Part shown: positions 29,323 to 38,222 of the stretch, in pieces
Layout of the letters: every line of letters begins with the position of its first letter
Position numbering within the stretch: position 1 is the first letter of the stretch
Origin: Psychrobacter immobilis
GTDB taxonomy: Bacteria; Pseudomonadota; Gammaproteobacteria; Pseudomonadales; Moraxellaceae
Reading direction: 5' to 3'
DNA length: 64,000 nucleotides
Assembly: GCF_904846065.1 (NCBI RefSeq)
Contig: NZ_CAJGZV010000001.1
Coordinates: forward strand, 186,001-250,000
Translations under genes and position numbers: made by a program
The notes under the pieces: generated by a model
What the model was told of the DNA's origin: nothing
Databases searched by the model: none
What the model saw: only the letters and a program-made list of their open reading frames with translations

Positions 29323-30327
29323 ATGTCATCAACATTAAATCACGCCCAGCTTATTGCTAATGGTCAATCAAATAATGAGTCATCACTCACGCAAGTAGTC
29401 ATCAATACTCGCCCAGTAGAGCGTGCCGCTGTATTGACGGATCATCTACAAGTAGCAGGGCTGACGGTGGTAGAGATACCGATGTTGACGTTACAATCAC
29501 GCCCAACGACTGAGCAAGACATGACGCTGATGCGGCAGTGGCTAGCAGGCGATTATAAGGCGCTTGTGATTGTTAGCCCAACGGCGGCCGCTTCAGGACT
29601 GGCTGTTTGGCAAGCGCTTGAAGATGAGCGTCAAGCTCAAAATCATGACGATGACGATGATAATAATAATGAGCGAAAAGATATTGCAATTAATGCTCTG
29701 CAAGCGCCGAGCTACTTGATTGCCGTGGGTGAAGCGACTGCGTCGGTATTAAATAATGCCAAAGTCGAGGCGTCGAATTACCAAGTGCTTCAGCCTCACA
29801 TTGCCAATAACGAAGGTATGCTAGCGATGCCTGAGATTGAGCGTTTGCAAGCAGGTGACAAGTTGCTCGTGTGGCGCGGATTGGGAGGTAGGCGACTATT
29901 GGTCGATACGTTGCTGGCACGCGGTGTGCATATCGATAGCATTGCTTGGTATGAGCGCATAATGCCAGTCGAGGCGATGGCTCAATATGAGCAGTGGCTA
30001 AAAGAGTTTTTAACCGATAATTTAACGCATAATATAATGCAAGATGCGTCGGCAGTGCATCAACCAAAGCCAATCGTTGTGGTCAGTAGCGGTACAGCCT
30101 TTGAGCATTGGGAAAGCATCGTTCGGGCTGTAGCAGAAAAGGCATTAAAGCAAGAAACAGCCAGAGAAACCCCCGCTATTTTGCCCTATGAATTGTCAGA
30201 CTTTTCTTATGTGGTGTTGGGTGAGCGTTTAGCCAATATGGTCGCTGATCAGCAGTTAAGCTATTGGCGTGTGGAAGATTTGGCGCCAGAAACCATTCTT
30301 GCTGCTATCCATGCTAAAGCCTGTTAA
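29323..30327 (+). CDS. hemD: Uroporphyrinogen-III synthase
   Basis: A 334-residue HemD, which closes and isomerises hydroxymethylbilane to uroporphyrinogen III. Low sequence conservation is normal for the family; visible motifs are VVINTRPVERAAVLTDHLQVAGLTVVEIPMLTL at the N-terminus, ALVIVSPTAAASGL, LIAVGEATASVL, LLVWRGLGGRRLLVDTLLARGVHIDSIAWYERIMP and VVVSSGTAFEHW. It is longer than typical (about 250 residues) because of an acidic N/D insert (HDDDDDNNNERKD, about 108-120) and another loop near 230-250. Follows hemC by 98 bases and precedes hemX by 101, the usual order. Confidence 0.9.
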   Translation: MSSTLNHAQLIANGQSNNESSLTQVVINTRPVERAAVLTDHLQVAGLTVVEIPMLTLQSRPTTEQDMTLMRQWLAGDYKALVIVSPTAAASGLAVWQALEDERQAQNHDDDDDNNNERKDIAINALQAPSYLIAVGEATASVLNNAKVEASNYQVLQPHIANNEGMLAMPEIERLQAGDKLLVWRGLGGRRLLVDTLLARGVHIDSIAWYERIMPVEAMAQYEQWLKEFLTDNLTHNIMQDASAVHQPKPIVVVSSGTAFEHWESIVRAVAEKALKQETARETPAILPYELSDFSYVVLGERLANMVADQQLSYWRVEDLAPETILAAIHAKAC

Positions 30328-30428
30328 ATGTATAAATGTACCAACCGATGATCTGTCCTTATCTATTATGTTTCACTTTTTATTTATTTGCTTTAAACCT
30401 GTTTTAGCCAAAATAACGGTGCTGCCTT

Positions 30429-31406
30429 ATGTCAATCAATTCTGAATCGTTATCTCAGGAACCTTCTGCTACTCAGCAGCGCCGACAAGCAAATGTGTTT
30501 TTGTTGCGCCTGCAGTGGCTGGTTATCTTGTTGCTTATCGCCGCCCTATTGTGGCTCTACATCAGCCAACAGCGTTTCCAACATAGTGTTAATGAGCGTT
30601 TGCAAAGCAACGAGCAAGTCGTCAGCCGTCTGAATGAGATGGATGACCGTCTATTTGCGATGAGTCAGCAGACGCTGCCAGAGCCTCGATCTGCCGCCAG
30701 TAGCCAAGCGCAAAACCAGTTAGATTTATTGCGTATTCAGATACAAGCCGCTGATAGATTGTTGGCAGACAATAACGACAGTGCAGCGATTGATTTGTTG
30801 CGTGGTCTACACTGGCAGCTTTCGCAAAGCAGCAATGAGATTGCTCCAGCGCTAACGGTTGTGATCAAACAAAGCTTGATGAAAGACATCGAACGTTTGC
30901 AGGCAAGCAGCTCTCAGCCCAGTCCTTGGCAGCTACAAAACCTCGCCATCCAAAATATTCAAGAGTTTTTGCACAGCTATGAGCGTGTGAGTAGTGAGGC
31001 GACACCGCACAATAGCGCTGATAATAATATGAGCCTCTCGCGCAAACAACTGACCATTCACGAAGTGATTATGACCTTAAATCTGGCCAGTCAAGCCAGT
31101 AATATGCGCGAACAAGAGCAGCTGATTGGTTATCTGCGTCAAGCACGAAATCAACTACAAACCTTGGTGCCGAAGTCTGCTATTCCTCAAGAGTCAGCGC
31201 CAAAGGCAGCCATGACTAATACTGAAAGTACCTCTAATGCTGCGTCCGTAGACAAAAAGCAAACCTCTACCGACAAGAACCTACAAACCAGATCCTCTCC
31301 GACAAATATCGCAGAAGTCATAGATTGGTTAGATAAATTGATTGCCAATGCACCGAAACCAACGCCATTGTTGACCACTCAGATTTTGGATAAATCTCAG
31401 CGTTAG
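30429..31406 (+). CDS. hemX: HemX-like membrane protein
   Basis: A 325-residue protein with one N-terminal membrane helix (LRLQWLVILLLIAALLWLYIS, about 24-44) and a mostly helical, Gln-rich remainder facing the periplasm, the arrangement of HemX proteins encoded after hemD. Helical core includes QNQLDLLRIQIQAADRLLADNNDSAAIDLLRGLHWQLS. Older annotations call it a uroporphyrinogen-III methyltransferase, but no SAM-binding domain is present here, so that activity should not be assumed. The C-terminal 90 residues are T/S/K-rich. Likely co-transcribed with hemCD. Role in haem synthesis is unproven. Confidence 0.8.
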   Translation: MSINSESLSQEPSATQQRRQANVFLLRLQWLVILLLIAALLWLYISQQRFQHSVNERLQSNEQVVSRLNEMDDRLFAMSQQTLPEPRSAASSQAQNQLDLLRIQIQAADRLLADNNDSAAIDLLRGLHWQLSQSSNEIAPALTVVIKQSLMKDIERLQASSSQPSPWQLQNLAIQNIQEFLHSYERVSSEATPHNSADNNMSLSRKQLTIHEVIMTLNLASQASNMREQEQLIGYLRQARNQLQTLVPKSAIPQESAPKAAMTNTESTSNAASVDKKQTSTDKNLQTRSSPTNIAEVIDWLDKLIANAPKPTPLLTTQILDKSQR

Positions 31407-31464
31407 TGGTTCAGTGGATGTTGATGGATAGATTTATGAATACAAAAATAAGAGAAGTGACGTT

Positions 31465-31953
31465 ATGGACAGTTTGAATCAAGCAGCACATGCAGCCTCT
31501 AATATCGCAGATAATCATCCTGACGAATTGTCTCATTATCCCATTATTCATCACCAGCCCATTCACTGGGGCGAGATGGATGCGTTTAACCATTTAAATA
31601 ATGTGATTTATTACCGTTACGCCGAATCAGCACGAATTGGCTATTTGCAGGCGCTAGGTATGTTTGATGGCAGTATGGTGACGGTATTGGCACAATCTAG
31701 CTGCCAGTATTTACGCCCAGTGACTTATCCTGATACTTTGCTATTAGGAGTGCGCTGTCAGCGCTTGGGCAATACGAGTATCGTGATGGAATACAGCTAT
31801 TATAGCACCGCGCAAGCAGCCATCGTCGCGACGGCTGAGGCAGTCGTGGTACGGCTCGATAGTGAGGGAAAGCGTAAGTTAGCTTGGACAGAGGAAGAGC
31901 GCGCTCGGCTATTGGCATTAGAAGCAAAAGTTGGTCATATACCGAAGCTTTAG
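31465..31953 (+). CDS. Hotdog-fold acyl-CoA thioesterase
   Basis: A 162-residue 4HBT-type thioesterase. The motif HWGEMDAFNHLNNVIYYRYAESARIGYL carries the D-x-x-x-H-x-N-N active-site pattern of the YbgC/FadM branch (Asp41-region), with VLAQSSCQYLRPVTYPDTL in the second half. It should hydrolyse acyl-CoA in the cytosol; chain-length preference is unknown. An unrelated Ser/Asn/His-rich tail of 30 residues precedes the core. It starts 58 bases after hemX and is followed by a strong terminator, so it may be the last gene of the hem unit. Confidence 0.88.
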   Translation: MDSLNQAAHAASNIADNHPDELSHYPIIHHQPIHWGEMDAFNHLNNVIYYRYAESARIGYLQALGMFDGSMVTVLAQSSCQYLRPVTYPDTLLLGVRCQRLGNTSIVMEYSYYSTAQAAIVATAEAVVVRLDSEGKRKLAWTEEERARLLALEAKVGHIPKL

Positions 31954-31972
31954 CACTGAATATTAAATAAAT

Positions 31973-32013
31973 GAAAAAAAGGGCACGCTAACGTTACGTT
32001 AGCGTGCCCTTTT
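31973..32013. terminator. Strong bidirectional terminator, thioesterase / ribBA
   Basis: A perfect 13-bp stem (31981-31993 and 31997-32009, arm GGGCACGCTAACG) with a TTA loop, A7 before and T4 after. Confidence 0.93.
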
Positions 32014-32033
32014 GCTATTTGACTGATATCGAA

Positions 32034-32072
<39 letters not shown>

Positions 32073-32084
32073 ATCAGTCAAATA

Positions 32085-33197
32085 TTAATCTTGCTTTGGC
32101 GCATGTACGAAATCGATGACATTCAAGTCAAAGCCTGACAATGCGTAAAACTTCATGGGTGATGATAATAAACGCATATCACGAACGCCTAAGTGACGCA
32201 AAATCTGTGCACCGACACCAATGCTGCGATACGGCTGCTGAGTAATGGTCGATTGCGATTCATTGTCTGCCGCTTTGTCTAACGCCTCTCCTAAATCTAT
32301 TGGCTGGTTGCTACCAATCCAAACTAATACGCCGCGATCTGAGTTGCTTATTTCCTCCAGCGCTGAGCGTACGCTCCAGCCACTACGACCCGTCATATCA
32401 TTTTTGGCAGCAAACAAGTCGCGTAGTGGGTGAAAACCATGGACACGGACGGTGCTGACGCCTTCGCTCACATCGCCTTTTACCAAAGCCAAATGCGTTT
32501 CATCAGCGCCAAATTCGCGGAAGCGATGTAGCGTAAAGGTGCCGTATTCTGTTTCAAAAGGACGCGACTCAATTTTTTCTACCGTTTGCTCGTTCGCGAT
32601 GCGGTAGTTGATGAGGTCAGCAATTGTACCCATCTTGATGCCATGCTCTTCGGCAAATATCTCTAGATCATCACGGCGCGCCATCGTACCATCAGCATTG
32701 ATGATTTCGACAATCACTGCTGCGGGCTCAAGTCCTGCTAGGCGTGCTAAATCACAACCAGCTTCAGTATGTCCAGCGCGGTGCAAGACGCCACCATTTT
32801 GAGCCATGATTGGGAAGATATGTCCAGGCTGGACGATGTCTTCAGGTTTTGCCGAAGAAGAAACCGCGGCTTGAATCGTACGAGCGCGATCAGCAGCAGA
32901 GATACCCGTGGTAACGCCTTCAGCGGCTTCGATAGAAACCGTAAAGTTGGTACTAAATTTTGCCTCGTTACGATCAGACATCAGTGGCAACGCCAACTGT
33001 TGGCAGCGTGCTTGTGACAAGGTCAAGCAGACCAAACCACGTGCATGAGTAATCATAAAATTGATATCTTCAGGGCGCACATGGGTCGCTGCCATGATGA
33101 TATCACCTTCATTTTCACGGTCTTCATCATCCATTAAGATGACCATCTTGCCAGCACGAATGTCTTCGATAATCTCAGGAATCGTATTTAAACTCAT
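32085..33197 (-). CDS. ribB: 3,4-dihydroxy-2-butanone-4-phosphate synthase with GTP-cyclohydrolase-II-like domain
   Basis: A 370-residue two-domain protein. Residues 1-205 form a complete DHBP synthase: VILMDDEDRENEGDIIMAA (acidic loop), FMITHARGLVCLTL, TNFTVSIEAAEGVTTGISAADRA and GGVLHRAGHTEAGCDLARLAG. This makes DHBP from ribulose 5-phosphate for riboflavin. The C-terminal half is RibA-like in fold (LVKGDVSEGVSTVRVHGFHPLRDLF) but the CxxxxxxxxxxCxC zinc ligands of GTP cyclohydrolase II are missing (HGFHPLRD, MTGRSGWSVRSALE), so it is probably inactive, as in several gammaproteobacteria with a separate RibA. ATG 33195-33197 chosen over the TTG four codons upstream. No FMN riboswitch seen. 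Confidence 0.9.
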   Translation of the reverse strand: MSLNTIPEIIEDIRAGKMVILMDDEDRENEGDIIMAATHVRPEDINFMITHARGLVCLTLSQARCQQLALPLMSDRNEAKFSTNFTVSIEAAEGVTTGISAADRARTIQAAVSSSAKPEDIVQPGHIFPIMAQNGGVLHRAGHTEAGCDLARLAGLEPAAVIVEIINADGTMARRDDLEIFAEEHGIKMGTIADLINYRIANEQTVEKIESRPFETEYGTFTLHRFREFGADETHLALVKGDVSEGVSTVRVHGFHPLRDLFAAKNDMTGRSGWSVRSALEEISNSDRGVLVWIGSNQPIDLGEALDKAADNESQSTITQQPYRSIGVGAQILRHLGVRDMRLLSSPMKFYALSGFDLNVIDFVHAPKQD

Positions 33198-33522
33198 AGT
33201 AAGTCTCAATATTTTATTATTTATAGATAGGTGTGATGTGGAATATAAAGCATTATCTGTCTATTGTAGCAGTAGATGCTACAGAGCGCTGTTGCGGTTA
33301 GGCAAAGTGCATTGGATCAAATTGATCCGCCGTAGACATTATGGAATCATTGCTTATATATCAATATGAGGACATTTTAACGCTTTTCAGCCCACTGTGC
33401 TGATTCATCTCGAAACTATATGGGCCAGTCTGTCAAATATAGTGATAAGTATTACTAATGGTTACGACGATTCATGTATTCAATGACGCAGTAAGCAATG
33501 GGCTAACCTATATTGCGAGCCA
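33198..33522 (-). other. Non-coding spacer rarA / ribBA
   Basis: 325 bases. Two short dyads: TGTAGCA-gtaga-TGCTACA (33265-33283) and GGATCAA-a-TTGATCC (33314-33328). Either could be an operator or small hairpin in the ribBA leader. The conserved FMN-riboswitch blocks are not present. Confidence 0.45.
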
Positions 33523-34812
33523 TCAGTCATTACTGGCTGCTTGGCTTTTTAGCCAATCCATAAACTGTTTACTGTGTTGCTCGCGCTGGTTGTCGGCAAA
33601 TTCATAAAAGCTGCTCCCAACTAAATTGTCTGGCAAATAGCTTTGTGGATAATAGTGATTGGGATAATCGTGTGGATAGGCGTAACCTTGACCATAGCCT
33701 TGATTACGCATTAGTTTGGTCACGCCATTGCGCAGGTGTAGCGGTACTGGAGAGGCATCTTTTTCTGCCAACGCCATCGCAGCATTGATGGCTTTATAAG
33801 TGCTGTTACTTTTGGCACTGGTCGCCAAATAAACCACCACTTGCCCCAAGATAATACGCGCTTCTGGCATACCAATTGATTGCACACTGCGCAATGCTGC
33901 ATCGGCAAGGAGTAAAGCATTAGGGTTGGCATTACCAATATCTTCACTGGCCAAGATGACCAAACGCCGCGCGATAAAATCAGCAGGCTCACCGCCAACT
34001 AACATCCGCGCCATCCAATAAAGCGCAGCATCAGGGTCTGAGCCACGTACGGACTTTATCATCGCCGAGATAATATCGTAATGCTGCTCGCCATCTTTGT
34101 CATAGCGTACCAGCGCGGTCTGAGCGACACGAGCGACCAATTCATCATTAATGACGAGCGGTGATTGCTTAGTATCCGCCGTTTGAATAGCCAGCTCTAA
34201 TAAATTTAGCGCCTTCCTCGCATCGCCATGCGCCAGTTGACTGATAGTGTCCTGTGCTTGTAAATCAACCGTCAAATTCTTCAGCACTGAATCTTCTGAA
34301 ATTGCCCTTTGCAATACCGCACTGATTTGCTCAGGCGTCAGTGGCTCTAAACGATACACTTGACAACGTGATAGCAGGGCATTATTGACACTAAAAGAAG
34401 GGTTTTCAGTTGTCGCACCAATCAAGGTGATATCACCAGATTCGACCGCGCCCAGTAAGGCATCCTGCTGAGCCTTGTTAAAGCGGTGTATCTCATCGAT
34501 AAAAACCACTGGCGATTCAAATGCCAATGAGTCCTTATTGTCTAACACTTCTCGCAGCTGTTTGACCCCAGTATTCAAGGCAGACAAGGCATGAAAAGGT
34601 CTGCCAACAGCATCAGCCAACAGCATGGCAATAGTCGTTTTGCCGATGCCAGCTTCACCATGCAAAATAATCGATGGTAGATGTCCTTGTTCGACCAAAC
34701 GCCGCAAGGGCGCACCTGCCGCCAGTAGATGTTCTTGACCAATGATTGCATCAAGTGTCGTTGGGCGCATACGCTGGGCAAGGGGTGTATCGGCATGAAA
34801 ATTAGGCGGCAT
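33523..34812 (-). CDS. rarA: Replication-associated recombination protein RarA (MgsA)
   Basis: About 429 residues, AAA+ ATPase of the clamp-loader-like RarA/WRNIP1 group. Motifs: PLAQRMRPTTLDAIIGQEHLL at the N-terminus, Walker A LHGEAGIGKTTIA (about residues 52-64), Walker B VVFIDEIHRFNKAQQDALL, sensor 1 IGATTENPSFSVNNALLSRC, sensor 2 DARKALNLLELA, and the C-terminal tetramerisation part SDPDAALYWMARMLVGGEPADFIARRLVI. Acts at stalled replication forks. ATG 34810-34812 (MPPNFHADTP) has GAG six bases upstream and is preferred to the in-frame codon 18 bases earlier. Gene is alone; ribBA follows on the same strand after 325 bases. Confidence 0.94.
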   Translation of the reverse strand: MPPNFHADTPLAQRMRPTTLDAIIGQEHLLAAGAPLRRLVEQGHLPSIILHGEAGIGKTTIAMLLADAVGRPFHALSALNTGVKQLREVLDNKDSLAFESPVVFIDEIHRFNKAQQDALLGAVESGDITLIGATTENPSFSVNNALLSRCQVYRLEPLTPEQISAVLQRAISEDSVLKNLTVDLQAQDTISQLAHGDARKALNLLELAIQTADTKQSPLVINDELVARVAQTALVRYDKDGEQHYDIISAMIKSVRGSDPDAALYWMARMLVGGEPADFIARRLVILASEDIGNANPNALLLADAALRSVQSIGMPEARIILGQVVVYLATSAKSNSTYKAINAAMALAEKDASPVPLHLRNGVTKLMRNQGYGQGYAYPHDYPNHYYPQSYLPDNLVGSSFYEFADNQREQHSKQFMDWLKSQAASND

Positions 34813-35239
34813 GGAAATCTCTATTATCAATTTAAACAGCTATCAATTAGTTCATAACGACAGTGATTAATGGGTTTTTATTGCTGCATCTAAATGACTA
34901 CATCCTAGATTACATTCATCATTGCTATGGAAAAAGACCATATCTGTCTGTTTGGTATGATTTTCGCACTAATGAATATTAGACATGAGTAGTAAAAGTA
35001 GGCTAATTTATAAAGATGCTATTTAGTATGTGTCTTGGTATGTGTCATACACGATAGGCTAACGCAGATTTACGTTAATAAAAGTCAATCAAGTGTACAG
35101 CTTATGTCCCAAATACTTTGATTTTTATGCTTTTATCCCTATTAACGGTTCAACAGCATTGATAGATCGCAGATATCACGCCCGATTTACGACCTATCAT
35201 TTGTGATCATCCATTCATTAGGCATAAGGTATTACCGTC
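34813..35239. other. Non-coding divergent spacer
   Basis: 427 AT-rich bases between rarA (minus) and the HExxH gene (plus), with an AAGG site before 35240. I see no RNA gene, repeat or convincing sigma-70 box. Confidence 0.5.
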
Positions 35240-35749
35240 ATGATGTCTCCGCGGATATTGCAGCGCTTGTTTGCTCGGTATTTATATCGCAGTGCCAAGC
35301 AGCAATCACGTTTGCTTACTACAGGTGAGATAGCGCTGGCGCGGTCAGTATTTGGCGACAGTATCAATCTCGATGAGGTTCAGCTCAAGACTGCTTGGTG
35401 GGTGTTGAAACATTATGCCGTTAGTCCTAATGGTAATATTTATTTTAACCGAGCAGATTGGATAATAGATTTTAGCGATGCTTCATTGAGTAAAAAAAGC
35501 TGGCTGATACATGAATTGACCCATGTATGGCAATTACGGCAAGGCTTAAAAGTGGTGCGCGGTGCACTTATTGATCGCCGTTATGATTATGTGCTCAAGA
35601 CAGGCAAATCCTTCTTTAACTACGGTATCGAACAGCAGGCGCGTATGGTTCAGGATTATTTTATTCGTCGTCAGCGTGGACAAGACTGTCAAGCATTAGA
35701 AACTTGTATTCCATTTTTAATCGTGAAGTCTGACGACAATATGAAGTGA
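35240..35749 (+). CDS. Small HExxH putative zinc-metalloprotease-like protein
   Basis: A 169-residue protein with a zinc-peptidase signature HELTHVWQ (about residues 91-98), in a context LIHELTHVWQLRQGL typical of the DUF4157-like/minigluzincin proteins; a downstream FNYGIEQQARMVQDYF offers a glutamate (about residue 134) as the third metal ligand. N-terminal part is basic and helical. No signal peptide. Similar small proteins are sometimes labelled Rhs/Vgr-related without proof. The next gene, a lipoprotein, starts 72 bases later, so they may be co-transcribed. Catalysis is plausible but not shown. Confidence 0.7.
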   Translation: MMSPRILQRLFARYLYRSAKQQSRLLTTGEIALARSVFGDSINLDEVQLKTAWWVLKHYAVSPNGNIYFNRADWIIDFSDASLSKKSWLIHELTHVWQLRQGLKVVRGALIDRRYDYVLKTGKSFFNYGIEQQARMVQDYFIRRQRGQDCQALETCIPFLIVKSDDNMK

Positions 35750-35821
35750 TATCCATTGGCAATGGATTGCCATGACGACTTTGGTTTTTATTATTTTGCC
35801 TTAACAAGGATACGTACCCTT

Positions 35822-36769
35822 ATGTTTAAATTTTTGCCAAAAAAGCCCAGTTATAAAATGAATAAAGGTGTGGTTGATGATTCTATAAATCAAAACAACA
35901 CCCTTTTACAGCACTCGTCAACCTTGCTTGCGGCAACACTCAGCGGCGTATTGCTGTTAAGTGGTTGTCAGCAGCAAGCAGAGATTCAACCTGCGCCAGA
36001 AGACAGTCAGAGCGTTGAAAAAACGAGCACTGAAGACAGTCAGCCTATGCGCCCAAGTGATTCTGCTGCTACCCGTATAAAGCAGTTTCAGCCTATATAT
36101 GTCGCGCAAGCACAAAGGCTACAGCGTCGTTTACAAGCAGAGTATGAATCCCTACAAGCCGCTGATAGCTCAGATAGTGAGGACTCATTGCTGCTGAATG
36201 ATGATACTGCTAGCGATACTAATACTAATAACGTGATGAAGAATAACAGCGATACAGCTGATAGCAACACACTATCTGCTGACACCACAGATGATGAGGT
36301 GGATATCCCCGCTGAGGCTGATATCAATACCAGTACGGAAGTTGGCGAGCGTGATTTAACGGTGTTAAAGCGAATTAGCCTTGAGCCGCGTAAGCCTGTC
36401 ATGCTAACAGAAGATCAAATCATCGAAAGCTACCAGCAAGCGATGGAAGCGCTTTATCAGCCTGTGACGACGCCTCTTAGCGCAGAAGATGTGGATACGT
36501 TAATCAATATCGCAACGTTAGTACCGCAATTATTTGAGCATGCAGAAATTGCTGGTAGGCTCAGTGCCAAGAGCCCAGCATTAGCGCGTTTGATTATTCA
36601 GCATCAGGTTTGGGAGCAGATAGAAGCTCAGCAAGTGATTGATATGCAGCAGATGAAACTGAATCAACAAAAAGAGTTTGAGACGCTTATGACTAAGTTT
36701 AATGACACCATTAAAGGTTATGATGAGCAAATTGCCAAATATGAGCAGACACTAAAAGAATTCCAGTAG
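35822..36769 (+). CDS. Hypothetical acidic lipoprotein
   Basis: About 315 residues. A signal peptide with lipobox LLLSGC (cysteine about residue 49 from ATG 35822, or 37 from the inner Met at MNKGVVDD) predicts lipidation. Residues 50-190 are low-complexity and acidic (S, D, T, E, N rich), then a folded helical region (TEDQIIESYQQAMEALYQP, VDTLINIATLVPQLFEHAEIAGRLSAKSPALARLI) and a C-terminal Q/K-rich coiled coil (IEAQQVIDMQQMKLNQQKEFETLM). I do not recognise a family. ATG 35822 has AAGGA eleven bases upstream. A long terminator shared with gltA follows. Confidence 0.7.
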   Translation: MFKFLPKKPSYKMNKGVVDDSINQNNTLLQHSSTLLAATLSGVLLLSGCQQQAEIQPAPEDSQSVEKTSTEDSQPMRPSDSAATRIKQFQPIYVAQAQRLQRRLQAEYESLQAADSSDSEDSLLLNDDTASDTNTNNVMKNNSDTADSNTLSADTTDDEVDIPAEADINTSTEVGERDLTVLKRISLEPRKPVMLTEDQIIESYQQAMEALYQPVTTPLSAEDVDTLINIATLVPQLFEHAEIAGRLSAKSPALARLIIQHQVWEQIEAQQVIDMQQMKLNQQKEFETLMTKFNDTIKGYDEQIAKYEQTLKEFQ

Positions 36770-36875
36770 CCGCAATTCTGTCACTCAACCAGTTATTCAT
36801 TCAGTAACGGATAGGGTTTTTATAAAATGTAATGTGGCTAACCGTATCAAATGAGACAGTAAGAACCATAAAAAA

Positions 36876-36921
36876 AGAACCATAAAAAATCCCGCACGAT
36901 GGCGGGATTTTTTATGGTTCT
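36876..36921. terminator. Bidirectional terminator, lipoprotein / gltA
   Basis: A perfect 20-bp inverted repeat (36876-36895 with 36902-36921, six-base loop) whose core is ATCCCGC/GCGGGAT flanked by A6 and T6. The outer arm AGAACCATAAAAAA is also present as an extra direct copy just before (36862-36875). Confidence 0.93.
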
Positions 36922-36941
36922 AAAAACTAAAATATAAGTGA

Positions 36942-38222
36942 CTATTTACGGTCTTCAACTTTAACGAAATCGCGATGCGTTTCACCAGTGTATAACTGAC
37001 GTGGACGACCGATTTTGAACGGTGTGCTGTGCATCTCTAACCAATGGCTGATCCAACCAGAAGTACGAGCTAATGAGAAAATAACGGTAAACATTGACGT
37101 TGGGATACCGATGGCTTTAAGGATAATGCCCGAGTAAAAATCAACGTTTGGATACAAGTTACGCTCAACGAAGAACGGGTCTTCTAAAGCGATTTTCTCA
37201 AGTGCCATGGCAAGCTCAAGCTTAGGATCATTGATGCCCAATGCGCCTAATACTTCGTCACAAGTTTCTTTCATCACTTGTGCGCGTGGATCAAAGTTTT
37301 TATAAACGCGATGACCAAAGCCCATGAGCTTCACTTCACGGCTCTTCACTTTTTCCATGAATTCAGGCACATTTTCAACTGAACCGATCTCATCTAACAT
37401 CTCAAGCACGGCTTCGTTCGCGCCGCCATGTGATGGTCCCCAAAGGGCGGCGATACCAGCAGCGATACACGCATACGGGTTAGCGCCAGTAGAACCTGCT
37501 AGACGTACCGTAGACGTTGACGCGTTTTGCTCGTGGTCAGCATGTAAAGTAAAGATTTTGTCCATGGCGCGAGTGATGACGTCATTGGTTTGGTAATCAA
37601 CATCAGCAGGCGTGGCAAACATCATGTATAAGAAGTTTTCAGCATAGCTAAAGTCATTGCGTGGATACATGAACGGTTCGCCTTGCGAGTATTTATAACT
37701 CATCGCAGCAAGCGTTGGCATTTTAGCGATTAGACGGATAGCCGTGATTTCACGATGCTCTTCGTTACTGACATCTAATGCTTCATGATAAAACGCGGAT
37801 AAAGCACCAACGACACCAACCATAATGGCCATTGGATGTGCGTCACGGCGGAAGCCTTCAAAGAACTTACGCAATTGATCATGAACACCCGTATGTTTAC
37901 GGATTTTTTCAAAGAAATCTGCTTTTTGCTCAGCGTTCGGCAAATCGCCATGAATCAAGGCATAAGCCACTTCTAAATATTCAGCATTGTTTGCCAATTG
38001 ATCGATAGGGTAGCCGCGGTGTAGTAGCTCACCTTTACCGCCATCAATATAAGTAATCTTTGATTCAACAGGGGCGGTTACTTTAAAACCAGGGTCATAA
38101 GACCAAAATCCTGATTCTTGTAGAGCAGCAATATCTAGAACTGGACGCCCTAAAGTACCTTCGATAATAGGAAACTCGTATTCTTTACCATTGACGGTTA
38201 GTTTGGCATTAGTGTCAGCCAT
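36942..38222 (-). CDS. gltA: Citrate synthase
   Basis: A 426-residue type II (hexameric, Gram-negative) citrate synthase: condenses oxaloacetate and acetyl-CoA. Landmarks: VTYI-like [36 protein letters not shown], the catalytic-His loop [48 protein letters not shown] and the aspartate segment [18 protein letters not shown]. Length equals E. coli GltA (427), and the NADH-binding N-terminal extension is present. Ribosome-binding GGAGAG precedes the ATG. Divergent from sdhC across a 1-kb spacer. Confidence 0.97.
   Translation of the reverse strand: MADTNAKLTVNGKEYEFPIIEGTLGRPVLDIAALQESGFWSYDPGFKVTAPVESKITYIDGGKGELLHRGYPIDQLANNAEYLEVAYALIHGDLPNAEQKADFFEKIRKHTGVHDQLRKFFEGFRRDAHPMAIMVGVVGALSAFYHEALDVSNEEHREITAIRLIAKMPTLAAMSYKYSQGEPFMYPRNDFSYAENFLYMMFATPADVDYQTNDVITRAMDKIFTLHADHEQNASTSTVRLAGSTGANPYACIAAGIAALWGPSHGGANEAVLEMLDEIGSVENVPEFMEKVKSREVKLMGFGHRVYKNFDPRAQVMKETCDEVLGALGINDPKLELAMALEKIALEDPFFVERNLYPNVDFYSGIILKAIGIPTSMFTVIFSLARTSGWISHWLEMHSTPFKIGRPRQLYTGETHRDFVKVEDRK

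Noticed and set aside
33198..33522. FMN riboswitch before ribBA
   Set aside because: None of the conserved RFN blocks (for example the GGGGCGAAATTCCCC-like core) is present.
35240..35749. A Rhs or VgrG fragment
   Set aside because: Only the HExxH core is recognisable; no spike or YD-repeat sequence exists nearby.
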